The notes below the pieces were generated by a model. The model was not told the DNA's origin, searched no databases, and was given only the letters and a program-made list of their open reading frames with translations. This document shows, one piece after another, positions 30,213-41,083 of a DNA stretch of 64,000 nucleotides. Location of the stretch: positions 1,922,001 through 1,986,000 of the forward strand of contig NZ_CP024901.1 of assembly GCF_003343245.1 (NCBI RefSeq), written 5' to 3'. Position numbers and translations under genes: made by a program. This DNA comes from Photorhabdus laumondii subsp. laumondii (GTDB taxonomy: Bacteria > Pseudomonadota > Gammaproteobacteria > Enterobacterales > Enterobacteriaceae). Position 1 is the first letter of the stretch; each line of letters opens with the position of its first letter.

Positions 30213-30339
30213 TATACCCTATGGATTTCAAGATGGATCGCGACGGCAAGGGAGCGAATCCCCGGGAGCATAGATAACGATGTGACCGGGGTGAGAAAGT
30301 GCAGCCAACAAAGAGGCAACTTGAAAGATGACGGGTATA
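30213..30339 (+). repeat. ERIC repeat (after kdsB)
   Basis: Full 127-bp ERIC starting 15 bp after the kdsB stop. Confidence 0.92.
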
Positions 30340-30348
30340 TTTTAGATT

Positions 30349-30403
30349 AACGAAAGCGCATCATTTATTTATTGCTGTTTATTTCCATTGCGCTTTCGTT
30401 TTT
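30349..30403. terminator. long-stem hairpin between kdsB and elyC
   Basis: Perfect 12-bp inverted repeat AACGAAAGCGCA / TGCGCTTTCGTT separated by 28 bp, followed by TTT on the plus side. It lies between convergent kdsB and elyC and could serve both. Confidence 0.55.
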
Positions 30404-30425
30404 CCATCTATCTTGCTGCTTTGTT

Positions 30426-31265
30426 TCAGGAAGTCACTTGAGGATTATTTAGCGGCTGAGAATGTTCTGATTTTTGTGGCTGTTCTGGATCTTTTGATGG
30501 CTTAATGCGTTGCCAGAGGGTGCCTAAAGTTTCATACCATACCCGATCTGAATGAGACAGATAGTAAGCTGAGGGTAGATATTTTTCCCAAGGATGTAAT
30601 GGTGAAGTGATCGCTAATTGGTTAGCCGGGCCGGGGATGGGGTTCAACCCATGCTGTTGAAAGAAAGTGATTGCTCGCTGCATATGATTGGCGGAAGTCA
30701 CTAAAATAAAGGGTTGGTTACCAATCAGTTTCTCAACCTCATTGGCTTCTTGCTCAGTATCCATTGGCTTTGTCAGTGCAATTGTATCTTCTGCGGGCAC
30801 GCCGAGCGATTGGGCTACGATAGCGGCGACTTCAGCACTGCTTTTAACATTTGCCCCTTTACCACCGGTAAAGACCATTTTAGAGCCGGGGTTCAGGCGA
30901 TATAAACGAATACCTTCTGTCACTCGTGGCAAACTGTTGTTAAGTAAGTTTGAACTGGGTGCCCAATTTGGGTTATAAGTGAAGCCGCCGCCAAGAACAA
31001 CGATATAATCAACCGGTGGATTGATATGACTGGTATCAGATTGGTCGCTGTTAGCATAAACCGATTCCACCGGTAACAGCAGCTTATCGGCAACAGGTTG
31101 TAAACTTAGCAGAAGTAGCGTGAGCCAACTGAATGTTAGAATTGTTTTTCCTGTTTTTTGCCAGCGGGTAAACCACAGTAGTAATAAAGCAGCAAGTGAA
31201 ATTAGCAATATTAATGGCAGAGGCATCACCATTGCACCGAGGTACTTTTTAAATAAAAATTGCAT
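30426..31265 (-). CDS. elyC: envelope biogenesis factor ElyC (DUF218)
   Basis: 279 residues. Inner-membrane DUF218 protein linked in E. coli to peptidoglycan and undecaprenyl-phosphate metabolism. Two N-terminal membrane helices (PLPLILLISLAALLLLWF and TFSWLTLLLLSL) precede the DUF218 core with VDYIVVLGGGF (about residues 86-96) and VFTGGKG. The start MQFLFKKYLGAMVMPLP matches E. coli YcbC. Single gene, convergent with kdsB. Confidence 0.93.
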   Translation of the reverse strand: MQFLFKKYLGAMVMPLPLILLISLAALLLLWFTRWQKTGKTILTFSWLTLLLLSLQPVADKLLLPVESVYANSDQSDTSHINPPVDYIVVLGGGFTYNPNWAPSSNLLNNSLPRVTEGIRLYRLNPGSKMVFTGGKGANVKSSAEVAAIVAQSLGVPAEDTIALTKPMDTEQEANEVEKLIGNQPFILVTSANHMQRAITFFQQHGLNPIPGPANQLAITSPLHPWEKYLPSAYYLSHSDRVWYETLGTLWQRIKPSKDPEQPQKSEHSQPLNNPQVTS

Positions 31266-31329
31266 CTATTTGCCTTAATTTGGTTGAATTATAGCCATGT
31301 GGTTCACAGTTTGTCGTCAAAAGTGGTTA

Positions 31330-31456
31330 TATACCCTATGGATTTCAAGATGGATCGCGGCGGCAAGGGAGCGAATCCCCGGGAGCATAGCGAACTATGT
31401 GACTGGGGTGAGTAAGTGCAGCCAACAAAGAGGCAACTTGAAAGATGACGGGTATA
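31330..31456 (+). repeat. ERIC repeat (elyC-cmoM gap)
   Basis: Full 127-bp ERIC in the gap between divergent elyC and cmoM, where both promoters must lie. Confidence 0.92.
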
Positions 31457-31543
31457 TCAACGAATGCTGTGCCAAAATAGCATTCAGTATAATGAAATCT
31501 CAACAGATAAATCAGATCTATTCCATTAGTGAGGCAGTTTTTC

Positions 31544-32323
31544 ATGCGGGATCGCAATTTCGATGATATTGCAGACAAATTCTCTCGTAATATTTACGGC
31601 ACAACCAAAGGTAAAATCAGGCAAGCCGTTGTCTGGCAGGATATTAGCGAATTACTGGCTCAATTACCTCAACGTCCACTGCGTATTTTAGATGCGGGTG
31701 GTGGAGAGGGAAATATGGCATGCCAATTAGCTGAATTGGGTCATCAAGTGATATTGTGTGATTTATCAGAAGAGATGATCCAGCGAGCAAGGCTGGCCGC
31801 AGAAGAGAAAGGGGTCAGCCAAAATATGCAATTTATACAAAGTCCGGTACAAGAAATTAGCCAATATATAGAGCAGCCGGTAGATTTGGTATTATTTCAT
31901 GCAGTACTGGAATGGATTACCGATCAGAAATATGCAATAGAAGTGCTAATGAATATCATTAATCCGGGTGGCGCTCTATCTTTAATGTTTTACAATGCCA
32001 ATGGCTTAGTAATGCGCAATGCTATTTTAGGTAATTTTCATTTGGCGACGCCCAATATACAACGCCGCAGAAAACGTTCATTATCGCCTCAGAATCCGTT
32101 GGCACCTGAACAGGTATATCAATGGCTTGATGAATTAAATATGACGATTACCGGCAAAACTGGCGTGCGTGTTTTTCACGATTATTTGCAAAATCGCCAA
32201 TTACAGAACGAAAACTTTCCGGCGTTGCTGGAATTGGAACAGCGTTATTGCCGACAGGAGCCTTATATCAGCTTGGGGCGCTACATTCATGTCATGGCAC
32301 GCAAGCCCGCTTTAACAGTTTAA
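31544..32323 (+). CDS. cmoM: tRNA 5-carboxymethoxyuridine methyltransferase (SmtA)
   Basis: 259 residues. SAM-dependent enzyme methylating cmo5U34 of certain tRNAs. SAM motif I is ILDAGGGEG (residues 48-56). I chose the ATG at 31544 because [19 protein letters not shown] is the family start and GTGAGG lies about 9 bp upstream; the open frame begins at a GTG within that site. It precedes mukF by 10 bp, the conserved smtA-mukFEB operon. Confidence 0.94.
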   Translation: MRDRNFDDIADKFSRNIYGTTKGKIRQAVVWQDISELLAQLPQRPLRILDAGGGEGNMACQLAELGHQVILCDLSEEMIQRARLAAEEKGVSQNMQFIQSPVQEISQYIEQPVDLVLFHAVLEWITDQKYAIEVLMNIINPGGALSLMFYNANGLVMRNAILGNFHLATPNIQRRRKRSLSPQNPLAPEQVYQWLDELNMTITGKTGVRVFHDYLQNRQLQNENFPALLELEQRYCRQEPYISLGRYIHVMARKPALTV

Positions 32324-32333
32324 AGGACAAATT

Positions 32334-33656
32334 ATGAGTGAATATTCCCAGACTGTCCCGGAACTGGTGTCTTGGGCCAGGAAAAACGATTTTTCCATCT
32401 CCTTGCCTGTAGAAAGACTGGCTTTTCTGATGGCAATTGCGGTGTTGAACAGCGAGCGTTTGGATGGCGAAATGAGCGAAAGCGAGCTGGTTGATGCCTT
32501 TCGTGAAGTTTGCAAAGGGTTTGAGCAGACCACAGAATCGGTCGCGGTGCGGGCCAACAATGCCATCAATGATATGGTGCGTCAGAAACTTCTTAACCGT
32601 TTCACCAGTGAATTGGCCGATAACAATGCAATTTATCGCTTAACCCCGCTTGGGATGGGTATCAGTGACTATTACATTCGTCAGCGGGAATTTTCTACCT
32701 TACGTCTTTCGATGCAACTTTCGGTGGTGGCGAGTGAATTGCACCGGGCAGCAGAAGCGGCAGAAGAAGGGGGAGATGAATTTCATTGGCACCGTAATGT
32801 TTTTGCGCCGCTGAAATATTCTGTTGCAGAAATTTTCGACAGCATCGACATGTCTCAGCGCGTAATGGACGAGCAGCAAAGCTCGGTTAAGGAAGATATT
32901 GCGGCGTTGCTGAATCAAGATTGGCAAGCCGCGATTGCCAACTGTGAGCAACTGTTATCCGAAACATCGGGTACGTTGCGGGAACTCCAGGACACACTGG
33001 AAGCGGCTGGAGATAAATTACAGGCTAATTTGCTGCGCATTCAGGAAGCCAATATGGACAGTGGTGGATCAGAACTGGTTGATAAACTGGTATTTGATCT
33101 GCAAAGCAAACTGGACCGTATTATCAGTTGGGGTCAGCAGGCGATTGATTTATGGATTGGCTATGATCGTCACGTTCACAAATTTATCCGTACGGCGATT
33201 GATATGGATAAAAACCGTATTTTCTCTCAGCGTTTACGTCAATCAGTTCAACACTATTTTGATAACCCGTGGACCCTTACCATTGCTAACGCCGAACGTT
33301 TGCTCGATATGCGGGACGAAGAATTAACGTTACGTAATGAAGAGGTGACGGGTGAACTGCCATTAGCACTGGAATATGAAGAATTCAGTGAAATAAACGA
33401 ACAACTGGCAGAAATGATTGAAAAAGCGCTGTTGATATATCGGCAAGAACAGCGCCCATTGGATTTAGGTGCAGTGTTAAGGGATTACCTTGCTCAGCAT
33501 CCGCTCTCTCGTCACTTTGATGTGGCGCGTATTTTGGTGGATCAGGCTGTGCGGTTGGGTGTGGCAGAAGCGGATTTCTCTGGGTTGCCAGCGGAATGGT
33601 TAGCGATTAATGATTACGGAGCCAAGGTACAGGCACATGTCATCGACACATATTGA
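32334..33656 (+). CDS. mukF: chromosome partition protein MukF (kleisin)
   Basis: 440 residues, same size as E. coli MukF. Kleisin subunit of the MukBEF condensin, linking MukB heads and binding MukE. N-terminal winged helix ([18 protein letters not shown]) and a C-terminal MukB-head-binding region are present. GGACAAATT with a weak site precedes the ATG. Its 3' end overlaps mukE by 20 bp. Confidence 0.96.
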   Translation: MSEYSQTVPELVSWARKNDFSISLPVERLAFLMAIAVLNSERLDGEMSESELVDAFREVCKGFEQTTESVAVRANNAINDMVRQKLLNRFTSELADNNAIYRLTPLGMGISDYYIRQREFSTLRLSMQLSVVASELHRAAEAAEEGGDEFHWHRNVFAPLKYSVAEIFDSIDMSQRVMDEQQSSVKEDIAALLNQDWQAAIANCEQLLSETSGTLRELQDTLEAAGDKLQANLLRIQEANMDSGGSELVDKLVFDLQSKLDRIISWGQQAIDLWIGYDRHVHKFIRTAIDMDKNRIFSQRLRQSVQHYFDNPWTLTIANAERLLDMRDEELTLRNEEVTGELPLALEYEEFSEINEQLAEMIEKALLIYRQEQRPLDLGAVLRDYLAQHPLSRHFDVARILVDQAVRLGVAEADFSGLPAEWLAINDYGAKVQAHVIDTY

Positions 33657-34359
33657 ACAATTTATGCCAGTTAAACTGGCACAGGCGTTAGCCAATTCAC
33701 TTTTCCCGGAACTGGATAGCCAACTTCGTGCGGGTCGTCATATCGGGATAGATGATCTTGATAATCATGCTTATCTGATGGATTTTCAGGAGCAATTGGA
33801 GGAATTTTACGCCCGCTATAATGTGGAGTTGATCCGTGCGCCAGAAGGTTTCTTCTATCTGCGTCCCCGTTCGACCACATTGATCCCGCGCTCGGTATTA
33901 TCAGAGCTGGATATGATGGTAGGAAAAATTCTCTGTTATCTCTATCTCAGCCCGGAACGGCTGGCTAATCAGGGGATTTTTACTGCTCAAGAGCTGTACG
34001 AAGAGCTGATCTCACTGGCCGATGAGGGCAAGTTGATGAAGTTTGTCAACCAGCGCTCTTCCGGTTCCGATTTGGATAAACAGAAATTGCAGGAAAAAGT
34101 GCGCACGACACTGAACCGTCTGCGTCGTCTGGGGATGGTCTATATCCTGCCAAATGACAACAACAAATTTACCATTACTGAGGCGGTATTCCGTTTTGGT
34201 GCGGATGTGCGCAGTGGCGACGATCCTCGTGAAGTACAACTGAGGATGATCCGTGACGGTGAGGCAATGCCGATTGAAGGCGGCTTGTCGCTTGATGATA
34301 GTGAAAATGATGAAACATCGGATAACTCAGCAGAAGGTACGGGAGATGAACAACCATGA
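33637..34359 (+). CDS. mukE: chromosome partition protein MukE
   Basis: 240 residues from the ATG at 33637. Dimeric winged-helix (KITE) subunit binding MukF. The family start [19 protein letters not shown] decides the start; the open frame extends nine codons upstream into mukF. Conserved block [20 protein letters not shown] follows. The acidic C-terminal tail is longer than in E. coli. Overlaps mukB by 4 bp. Confidence 0.95.
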   Translation: MSSTHIEQFMPVKLAQALANSLFPELDSQLRAGRHIGIDDLDNHAYLMDFQEQLEEFYARYNVELIRAPEGFFYLRPRSTTLIPRSVLSELDMMVGKILCYLYLSPERLANQGIFTAQELYEELISLADEGKLMKFVNQRSSGSDLDKQKLQEKVRTTLNRLRRLGMVYILPNDNNKFTITEAVFRFGADVRSGDDPREVQLRMIRDGEAMPIEGGLSLDDSENDETSDNSAEGTGDEQP

Positions 34360-37300
34360 TTGAACGCGGTAAATTTCGTTCACTGACGCTGGTTAACTGG
34401 AATGGTTTTTTTGCCAGAACATTTGATCTTGATGAATTAGTCACAACCTTATCAGGCGGTAATGGCGCGGGTAAATCTACCACGATGGCGGCTTTTGTCA
34501 CCGCGCTGATCCCTGATTTAACCTTGTTGCATTTCCGTAACACCACCGAAGCCGGTGCCACTTCCGGTTCTCGTGATAAAGGTTTGCACGGCAAATTGCG
34601 GGCGGGGGTCTGTTACTCAACCTTGGATGTGATTAACTCCCGCCATCAGCGGGTGGTGGTCGGGGTGAGATTGCAACAGGTGGCGGGACGTGACCGTAAG
34701 GTTGACATCAAACCCTTTATGATCCAAGGCTTGCCAACTGCTATGCAACCTACGCAGCTATTAACTGAAAATGTGGGTGAAAGACAGGCACGTGTATTGC
34801 CACTGAATGAACTGAAAGATCGCCTTGATGAAATGGAAGGCGTGCAGTTCAAACAATTTAACTCTATTACCGATTATCATGCGCTGATGTTTGATTTGGG
34901 GGTGATACCCAAACGCTTGCGTTCAGCCAGTGACCGTAGTAAATTCTATCGTCTGATCGAAGCTTCCCTGTACGGCGGTATTTCCAGCGCCATTACCCGT
35001 TCCCTGCGTGATTACCTGTTGCCGGAAAACAGTGGTGTTCGCAAGGCATTTCAGGATATGGAAGCGGCACTGCGTGAAAACCGTATAACGCTGGAAGCTA
35101 TCCGGGTAACTCAATCTGATCGCGATCTGTTCAAACACTTGATCACCGAAGCAACTGCTTACGTTTCTGCTGACTATATGCGCCACGCCAATGAGCGGCG
35201 TACTTATTTGGATCAAGCACTGGCATTGCGTGGAGAGCTATTTGGTAGCCATAGGCAACTGGCAACCGAACGGTATCGTCATGTCGAAATGGCGCGGGAA
35301 CTGGAGGAACAGAGTGGAGCTTCTGTTGATTTAGAAGCTGATCATCAGGCCGCCAGTGATCACCTGAATCTGGTGCAGACAGCCATGCGCCAGCAGGAAA
35401 AAATTGACCGTTATCAGGGAGATCTGGAAGAACTCTCCTACCGTCTGGAAGAGCAGACTGAGGTTGTTGAAGAAGCAGCGGAACTTCAAGCTGAATATGA
35501 AGCCAGAGCGGAAGCGGCAGAACAGGAAGTCGATGAGCTGAAAAGCCAGTTGGCAGATTACCAGCAAGCACTGGATGTTCAGCAAACCCGCGCTATTCAG
35601 TATCAACAGGCGTTACAAGCGCTGGAACGTGCTCGTGAGCTTTGTCGGCTACCGGATCTTGCCGCTGATAATGCAGAAGCATGGTTGGAAACTTTTCAGG
35701 CTAAAGAGCAACAGGCGACAGAATCCCTGCTGACATTGGAACAGAAATTAAGTGTTGCAGATGCGGCTCATAGCCAGTTTGAGCGGGCATATCAACTGGT
35801 TAAAAACATGGTGGGTGAAATCAGCCGCAGTGAAGCGTGGCAGAGTGCTCGTGAATTGCTGCGTGACTGGCCGTCACAGCAACATCTGGCGGATCGGGTG
35901 CAACCATTGCGGATGCGATTGGCTGAATTGGAGCAACGCCTGACCAACCAACAAAATGCAGAGTTTTTATTAAACGAATTTTGTAAACGTCAGGGGCAGC
36001 AATATCAGGCCGAAGATCTGGAAGGGTTACAGAGTGAACTTGAAGCACGGCAGGAAGCACTAAGCTTAAGCGTTAATGAAAGCGGTGAACGCCGTATGGA
36101 GATGCGTCAGGCGCTTGAACAACTGAAACAGAAAATTCAGTCACTGACTGCCCGTGCCCCGGTCTGGCTGGCTGCGCAGGATACCCTGAGCCAACTGTGT
36201 GAACAGAATGGTGAAGCGCTGGCGAGCAGTAATGACGTGACGGAATATATGCAGCAGTTGCTTGAACGTGAACGTGAGGCAACGGTAGAGCGAGATGAAG
36301 TTGCGGCGCAAAAACGTGAGTTGGAAAAGCAGATCGAGCGCCTCAGTCAACCGAGCGGAGCGGAAGATAGCCGGATGATTGCGCTGGCGGAACGTTTCGG
36401 TGGAGTTTTGCTGTCAGAAATTTATGACGACATCACCATTGATGATGCACCGTACTTCTCTGCCTTGTATGGGCCAGCTCGACATGGCATTGTGGTGCCC
36501 GATCTTTCCTTAGTACGTTCACATCTTGAAACGCTGGAAGATTGCCCGGAAGATCTTTACTTAATAGAAGGTGATCCACAATCCTTTGATGACAGCGTAT
36601 TTAATGCCGAAGAGCAGGCAAACGCGGTATTGGTCAAATCGTCTGATCGTCAATGGCGTTATTCCCGTTATCCTGAATTGCCATTGTTTGGTCGTGCCGC
36701 CAGAGAAAACCGTCTGGAAGCCTTGAATCTGGAACGAGATACCTTGGCAGAGCGTTATGCCACGCTATCTTTTGATGTGCAGAAAATTCAGCGTGCGCAT
36801 CAGGCATTCAGCCAGTTTGTGGGTAAACACCTCTCTGTGGCATTTGATACCGATCCGGAAGCGGAAATCCGTGAACTAAGGCAGCGTCACACGGAACTGG
36901 AACGTGAACTATCCCGGTTTGAAGAGCAGACCCAACAACAGCGTCAGCAATATACTCAGGCTAAAGAGAGCCTGACGACATTAAATCGCCTGATCCCTCA
37001 AGTTACGCTATTGCTGGATGAAACCTTAATCGATCGCGTAGAAGAAATACGTGAAGAGCTGGATGAAGCGCAGGAAGCAGCTCGTTTCCTGCAACAACAT
37101 GGCTCGGCACTGGCGAAATTGGAGCCGATGGTTGCGGTTCTGCAAAGCGATCCACAGCAGCATGAACAGTTGCAACAGGACTATGAAACAGCCAAACAGA
37201 GTCAGCATCAGGCTAAACAACAGGCTTTTGCGCTGGTGGAAGTGGTGCAGCGCCGTGCGCATTTTAGCTACAGCGATTCTGCCGGTATGCTCAGTGAAAA

Positions 37301-38804
37301 TGCGGATCTGAATGATAAACTGCGTCAGCGTCTGGAACATGCAGAATCGGACCGCAGTCGCGCCCGCGAACAATTGCGTCAACAGCAAGCGCAGTATTCC
37401 CAATTTAACCAAGTGCTGGCATCGCTAAAAAGCTCTTACGAAACCAAACAGGATATGCTGAAAGAGTTGCACCAAGAGATGAAAGAGATTGGTGTGCGGG
37501 CGGATGCCAATGCAGAAATGCGCGCCCGCGAGCGTCGTGATCAACTGCATGAGGCACTTAGCGCTAACCGTTCCAGAGTCAACCAACTTGAGAAACAGAT
37601 CGCCTTTTGCGAAGCGGAAATGGATAGCTTGCAGAAAAAACTGCGTAAGCTGGAACGTGATTACTATCAAATCCGTGAACAGGTGGTTTCTGCCAAAGCG
37701 GGTTGGTGTGCGGTGATGCGCATGGTGAAAGACAATGGCGTTGAGCGTCGTCTGCATCGCCGTGAACTGGCGTATATGGAGGGTGGCGCGTTACGTTCCA
37801 TGTCGGATAAGGCACTGGGTGCGTTGCGTCTGGCGGTGTCCGATAACGAGCATCTACGCGATGCGCTGCGTTTATCCGAAGATCCAAAACGCCCTGAACG
37901 TAAGATTCAATTCTTCATTGCGGTTTATCAGCATCTACGTGAACGTATTCGTCAGGATATTATCCGCACTGACGATCCGGTTGATGCCATTGAACAGATG
38001 GAAATTGAACTGGCCCGTCTGACGGAAGAGCTGACCGCTCGCGAGCAGAAATTGGCTATCAGTTCGAAGAGTGTGGCGAATATTATCCGCAAAACCATTC
38101 AGCGCGAGCAGAACCGTATCCGCATGCTAAACCAAGGGCTGCAAGCTGTTTCCTTCGGACAGGTTCGTGGTGTGAGGTTGAATGTCAATGTGCGTGAAAG
38201 CCACGCACTATTGCTGGATGTACTTTCTGAACAGCAAGAACAGCATCAGGATCTCTTTAACAGCCAGCGATTAACCTTCTCGGAAGCAATGGCAAAACTT
38301 TATCAGCGTCTGAATCCGCAAGTGGATATGGGACAGCGCTTGCCGCAAACCATTGGTGAAGAGTTGTTGGATTACCGTAACTACTTGGAACTGGACGTTG
38401 AAGTTAACCGTGGATCGGATGGCTGGTTAAAAGCGGAGAGTGGTGCGCTATCGACAGGTGAAGCGATCGGTACCGGCATGTCGATTTTGGTGATGGTGGT
38501 GCAGAGTTGGGAAGAAGAATCCCGCCGTTTGCGTGGTAAAGATATTTCCCCTTGTCGATTGTTATTCCTTGATGAAGCGGCGCGTTTGGATGCTAAATCT
38601 ATCGCTACTTTGTTTGAATTATGTGAGCGTCTGCAAATGCAGTTAATTATCGCCGCCCCGGAAAATATCAGCCCTGAAAAAGGGACCACCTATAAACTGG
38701 TGCGTAAGGTATTTAAAAACCACGAACATGTGCATGTGGTAGGGTTGCGAGGATTTGGACAGGATGTACCGGCAACCCAATTGATTTCAGATGCTACCGC
38801 TTAA
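34356..38804 (+). CDS. mukB: chromosome partition protein MukB (SMC-like)
   Basis: 1482 residues. SMC-like ATPase of the MukBEF complex that compacts and segregates chromosomes. Walker A is GGNGAGKST (about residues 34-42), long coiled coils run from about 300 to 650 and 840 to 1110 around a hinge, and the C-terminal head has [12 protein letters not shown] and Walker [12 protein letters not shown]. Start overlaps mukE (ATGA). It is the last core gene before the accessory/PVC island; the E. coli next gene ldtD is not found within the window. Confidence 0.97.
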   Translation: MIERGKFRSLTLVNWNGFFARTFDLDELVTTLSGGNGAGKSTTMAAFVTALIPDLTLLHFRNTTEAGATSGSRDKGLHGKLRAGVCYSTLDVINSRHQRVVVGVRLQQVAGRDRKVDIKPFMIQGLPTAMQPTQLLTENVGERQARVLPLNELKDRLDEMEGVQFKQFNSITDYHALMFDLGVIPKRLRSASDRSKFYRLIEASLYGGISSAITRSLRDYLLPENSGVRKAFQDMEAALRENRITLEAIRVTQSDRDLFKHLITEATAYVSADYMRHANERRTYLDQALALRGELFGSHRQLATERYRHVEMARELEEQSGASVDLEADHQAASDHLNLVQTAMRQQEKIDRYQGDLEELSYRLEEQTEVVEEAAELQAEYEARAEAAEQEVDELKSQLADYQQALDVQQTRAIQYQQALQALERARELCRLPDLAADNAEAWLETFQAKEQQATESLLTLEQKLSVADAAHSQFERAYQLVKNMVGEISRSEAWQSARELLRDWPSQQHLADRVQPLRMRLAELEQRLTNQQNAEFLLNEFCKRQGQQYQAEDLEGLQSELEARQEALSLSVNESGERRMEMRQALEQLKQKIQSLTARAPVWLAAQDTLSQLCEQNGEALASSNDVTEYMQQLLEREREATVERDEVAAQKRELEKQIERLSQPSGAEDSRMIALAERFGGVLLSEIYDDITIDDAPYFSALYGPARHGIVVPDLSLVRSHLETLEDCPEDLYLIEGDPQSFDDSVFNAEEQANAVLVKSSDRQWRYSRYPELPLFGRAARENRLEALNLERDTLAERYATLSFDVQKIQRAHQAFSQFVGKHLSVAFDTDPEAEIRELRQRHTELERELSRFEEQTQQQRQQYTQAKESLTTLNRLIPQVTLLLDETLIDRVEEIREELDEAQEAARFLQQHGSALAKLEPMVAVLQSDPQQHEQLQQDYETAKQSQHQAKQQAFALVEVVQRRAHFSYSDSAGMLSENADLNDKLRQRLEHAESDRSRAREQLRQQQAQYSQFNQVLASLKSSYETKQDMLKELHQEMKEIGVRADANAEMRARERRDQLHEALSANRSRVNQLEKQIAFCEAEMDSLQKKLRKLERDYYQIREQVVSAKAGWCAVMRMVKDNGVERRLHRRELAYMEGGALRSMSDKALGALRLAVSDNEHLRDALRLSEDPKRPERKIQFFIAVYQHLRERIRQDIIRTDDPVDAIEQMEIELARLTEELTAREQKLAISSKSVANIIRKTIQREQNRIRMLNQGLQAVSFGQVRGVRLNVNVRESHALLLDVLSEQQEQHQDLFNSQRLTFSEAMAKLYQRLNPQVDMGQRLPQTIGEELLDYRNYLELDVEVNRGSDGWLKAESGALSTGEAIGTGMSILVMVVQSWEEESRRLRGKDISPCRLLFLDEAARLDAKSIATLFELCERLQMQLIIAAPENISPEKGTTYKLVRKVFKNHEHVHVVGLRGFGQDVPATQLISDATA

Positions 38805-39111
38805 TTAAATGGATGCTTTACGGTAATTGTAAGTAGGGAAAATAAAGAGAGTGCGCCACGGATGGCGCAATGGATATTTAGCTTGAGGTTGTACCGTTAT
38901 TTTTTGCTTATTAGATTCGGTATTATTAATACGAGAAATGTAGTGGTCTAATAAACCCCAAAAAATCAATCAATTTAAAACCACCTTAATTGTCGTATAA
39001 TTATCGAGCCAATCACGGTATAGCGGTGTCAGTGGGCAAGCACACGGCACCATTTCAAAAAAACATTAAGGAAAAGCCTATGGCGAAACTTATTTATGGG
39101 GGTACCTCACA
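38805..39111. other. mukB-distal intergenic region, island border
   Basis: 307 bp. It holds a hairpin TGCGCCA/TGGCGCA at 38852-38869, which may end mukB transcription though it lacks a T-run. A segment around 38838-38900 is repeated in diverged form at 40580-40645. The rest would carry the RES gene promoter. A 26-codon overlapping frame at 39080 has no support. Confidence 0.5.
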
Positions 39112-39795
39112 ATGCAAACAAAGGAGACTTCTCTTTCAAAGTTTGACTATCCAAATTTAGATCAAGAAATTACGGCAATCTTTGAAGATGATTCATTACC
39201 GACGCATTCACCTGGTAATGGGGACTTAAAACGCTGGCAGAGGAAAGAATGGCCATCGGCTATAAATTTCTCCACTGGTGACGGTCGATATAACGCTCCT
39301 GATGATACTTTTGGTGTTTGCTACATGGCAGACAAGGCCGTTTCAGCGCTTGCTGAAAGTTTTGGGCACCTGATACATAAAGATGGGCGGAAATTCGTTG
39401 AGGAGTCTGTTATTGAAAACTCACGAATGTGTCTGATTCGCCCACTCCGGCCACTCGTTTTTGTCGATGTGGGGAAACTTCTGGGAATGCTGCACATTAC
39501 GTTAGACGTCTCAGTCGGAGATGACTACACGGTGACACAGAGAGTAATTGCGTGCCTCTACAAGCTCGCCAGAGATAAGTTTGACGGTGTTTGTTACTTA
39601 TCGAGGCATTTTCCTTCCACTGATTTCTGCTATGCAGTCTGGGAATCGGATGAAGAAAGGTTTGAAGATGTAGGAATGAAGAATCTCGCGGAATACCACG
39701 ATTCAGAATACATGCCATCGAACTGGAAATACTCCAGCATCACGGCTGAAGAACTGCTCGAAGACGTGCTTCGATTCAAGGTTGTCCCGCTTTAA
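39112..39795 (+). CDS. RES-domain toxin
   Basis: 227 residues. RES proteins are toxins that degrade NAD+ and are related to ADP-ribosyltransferases. The conserved stretch is DGRYNAPDDTFGVCYMADKA followed by SALAESFGH (about residues 57-88), with the Arg, Tyr and Glu expected in the active site. The fold continues to the C-terminus (LLEDVLRFKVVPL). The ATG lies after GGGGGTACCTCACA. The usual RES partner is an upstream Xre/DUF2384 antitoxin on the same strand; here the probable partner is convergent at 39834-40454. Toxicity is inferred from the family. Confidence 0.75.
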   Translation: MQTKETSLSKFDYPNLDQEITAIFEDDSLPTHSPGNGDLKRWQRKEWPSAINFSTGDGRYNAPDDTFGVCYMADKAVSALAESFGHLIHKDGRKFVEESVIENSRMCLIRPLRPLVFVDVGKLLGMLHITLDVSVGDDYTVTQRVIACLYKLARDKFDGVCYLSRHFPSTDFCYAVWESDEERFEDVGMKNLAEYHDSEYMPSNWKYSSITAEELLEDVLRFKVVPL

Positions 39796-39806
39796 GTTTG
39801 TACTAG

Positions 39807-39835
39807 GCGTGTCCTTTTCGAAAGGACACGCTTTT
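39807..39835. terminator. bidirectional terminator between RES toxin and antitoxin
   Basis: GCGTGTCC, TTTTCGAAA, GGACACGC then TTTT on the plus side; the stem can extend through the AT pairs. On the minus strand it partly overlaps the antitoxin stop codon. It separates two convergent genes 38 bp apart. Confidence 0.75.
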
Positions 39836-40454
39836 AACTGGCGATCTGTTCGCCCATCTGTTTCGCTGCACGAAGCATTTTTGAAACATCATCAATGCTG
39901 CTATCTTCTTTCATGATCTCGATAGGGGTTTTCCCTTTACCGTTCTTGTCGCTCAAGGGGGTAGTCAAAAACGATATTCTGGAAATAGGCCCGATATCAT
40001 TGCTCATTGTTTTCATGACGTCTTCAAAGTGAGGTAACAGTCCCCCCTCTTTGAATTGAAAGAGCGGGAAGACATGATCACTATTCTTCTTGAAAGCGAG
40101 CAGCTTATTTCCCTTCACTCGCAAATTAACGGCCTGACGCGTGATACCGAGAATATCAGCAACATCTACTGCTTTAATTACGCCACCCATGCGCTCAATT
40201 TCCTTATAAAAATTGGACAGGTTCTCAGCGCGACGCTTTAGTTTGCGGAGTTCGCGATCGGGAGTCCTGGCACTCTTTTCAAGTACGGTTGAGTACAGCA
40301 GCCCAAAAAGTTCGCTATCCGGAAGAACAAGAGCATTGCTGGCCTTCGCCTTTTCAGCAAACTCAGGCATCAATGAGCCGAATATTATGTCAAAGCGTTT
40401 TTGCAGTAACACCTGTAGCTCATTCAAATTACGTTGTTTGGTTGCGGTGTTCAT
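39834..40454 (-). CDS. probable RES-partner antitoxin (HTH plus MbcA/ParS-like C-terminus)
   Basis: 206 residues. A helix-turn-helix is visible in IKAVDVADILGITRQAVNLR (about residues 93-112), followed by a C-terminal block FLTTPLSDKNGKGKTPIEIM then SIDDVSKMLRAA, which resembles the DUF2384/MbcA-ParS toxin-binding domain. The N-terminal 80 residues are coiled-coil-like and longer than usual. It faces the RES gene tail to tail. AGGAGGTTTT precedes the ATG. Assignment as antitoxin is by domain resemblance and position. Confidence 0.6.
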   Translation of the reverse strand: MNTATKQRNLNELQVLLQKRFDIIFGSLMPEFAEKAKASNALVLPDSELFGLLYSTVLEKSARTPDRELRKLKRRAENLSNFYKEIERMGGVIKAVDVADILGITRQAVNLRVKGNKLLAFKKNSDHVFPLFQFKEGGLLPHFEDVMKTMSNDIGPISRISFLTTPLSDKNGKGKTPIEIMKEDSSIDDVSKMLRAAKQMGEQIAS

Positions 40455-40697
40455 AAAACCTCCTATTTCTTGACCATTATTTTATTATTTTAACTAGAAT
40501 TGGTCAAGTAACATAGTGCAAATCAAAGGTGATTTGCAATCAGATAAAGCTATCAACTTTTACATATGGGCGGATAGGGATCGTGCGAATAAAGAGATTG
40601 GGCCACGGATAGCACATATAGATGTTTAGCTTGATATTATACTATTTTGTCATACAATCTTTGTACGATATTTATACTACGGTGGAAAAGGCATATT

Positions 40698-40937
40698 ATG
40701 CGGAAGACAATATATAGCGTTGCAAAGGGAAATCTTGCTTCGATAATGGATCAAGTTGTTCAGGATTGTACACCAATATTGATTACCAGACAAAACGGCG
40801 GTGATTGCGTTATTATTTCAAGTGCAGAATATGCAAGCCTTGAAGAAACTGCTTATTTACTACGTTCATCCGCTAATGCAAAACATTTACTTAAATCATT
40901 GGAGCAGGTAAATAGCGGAAATTTGCAGGAAAGGTAA
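40698..40937 (+). CDS. YefM/Phd-family antitoxin, orphan
   Basis: 79 residues from the ATG at 40698, which has GGAAAAGG upstream; the longer frame from 40647 is not needed. N-terminus MRKTIYSVAKGNLASIMDQV and the block PILITRQNGGDCVIISSAEY then SLEETAYLLRS are close to E. coli YefM. The cognate YoeB toxin would normally overlap the 3' end, but the following 146 bp have no open frame for it. So it is an antitoxin without its toxin here, perhaps kept as a regulator or anti-addiction gene. Confidence 0.85.
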   Translation: MRKTIYSVAKGNLASIMDQVVQDCTPILITRQNGGDCVIISSAEYASLEETAYLLRSSANAKHLLKSLEQVNSGNLQER

Positions 40938-41083
40938 CTAACCTGAACTTCGCTTAAGAAGGAAATTAAAGTATCTGAGATACGATCAAAGTTTTTGTCA
41001 AAGAAAATTCAAGACATCTCAGTCCTCTTGGTTTCTTGCTTAATATTCCTTCAATATAAAAGAAAGTATGCTACCATTCACCG

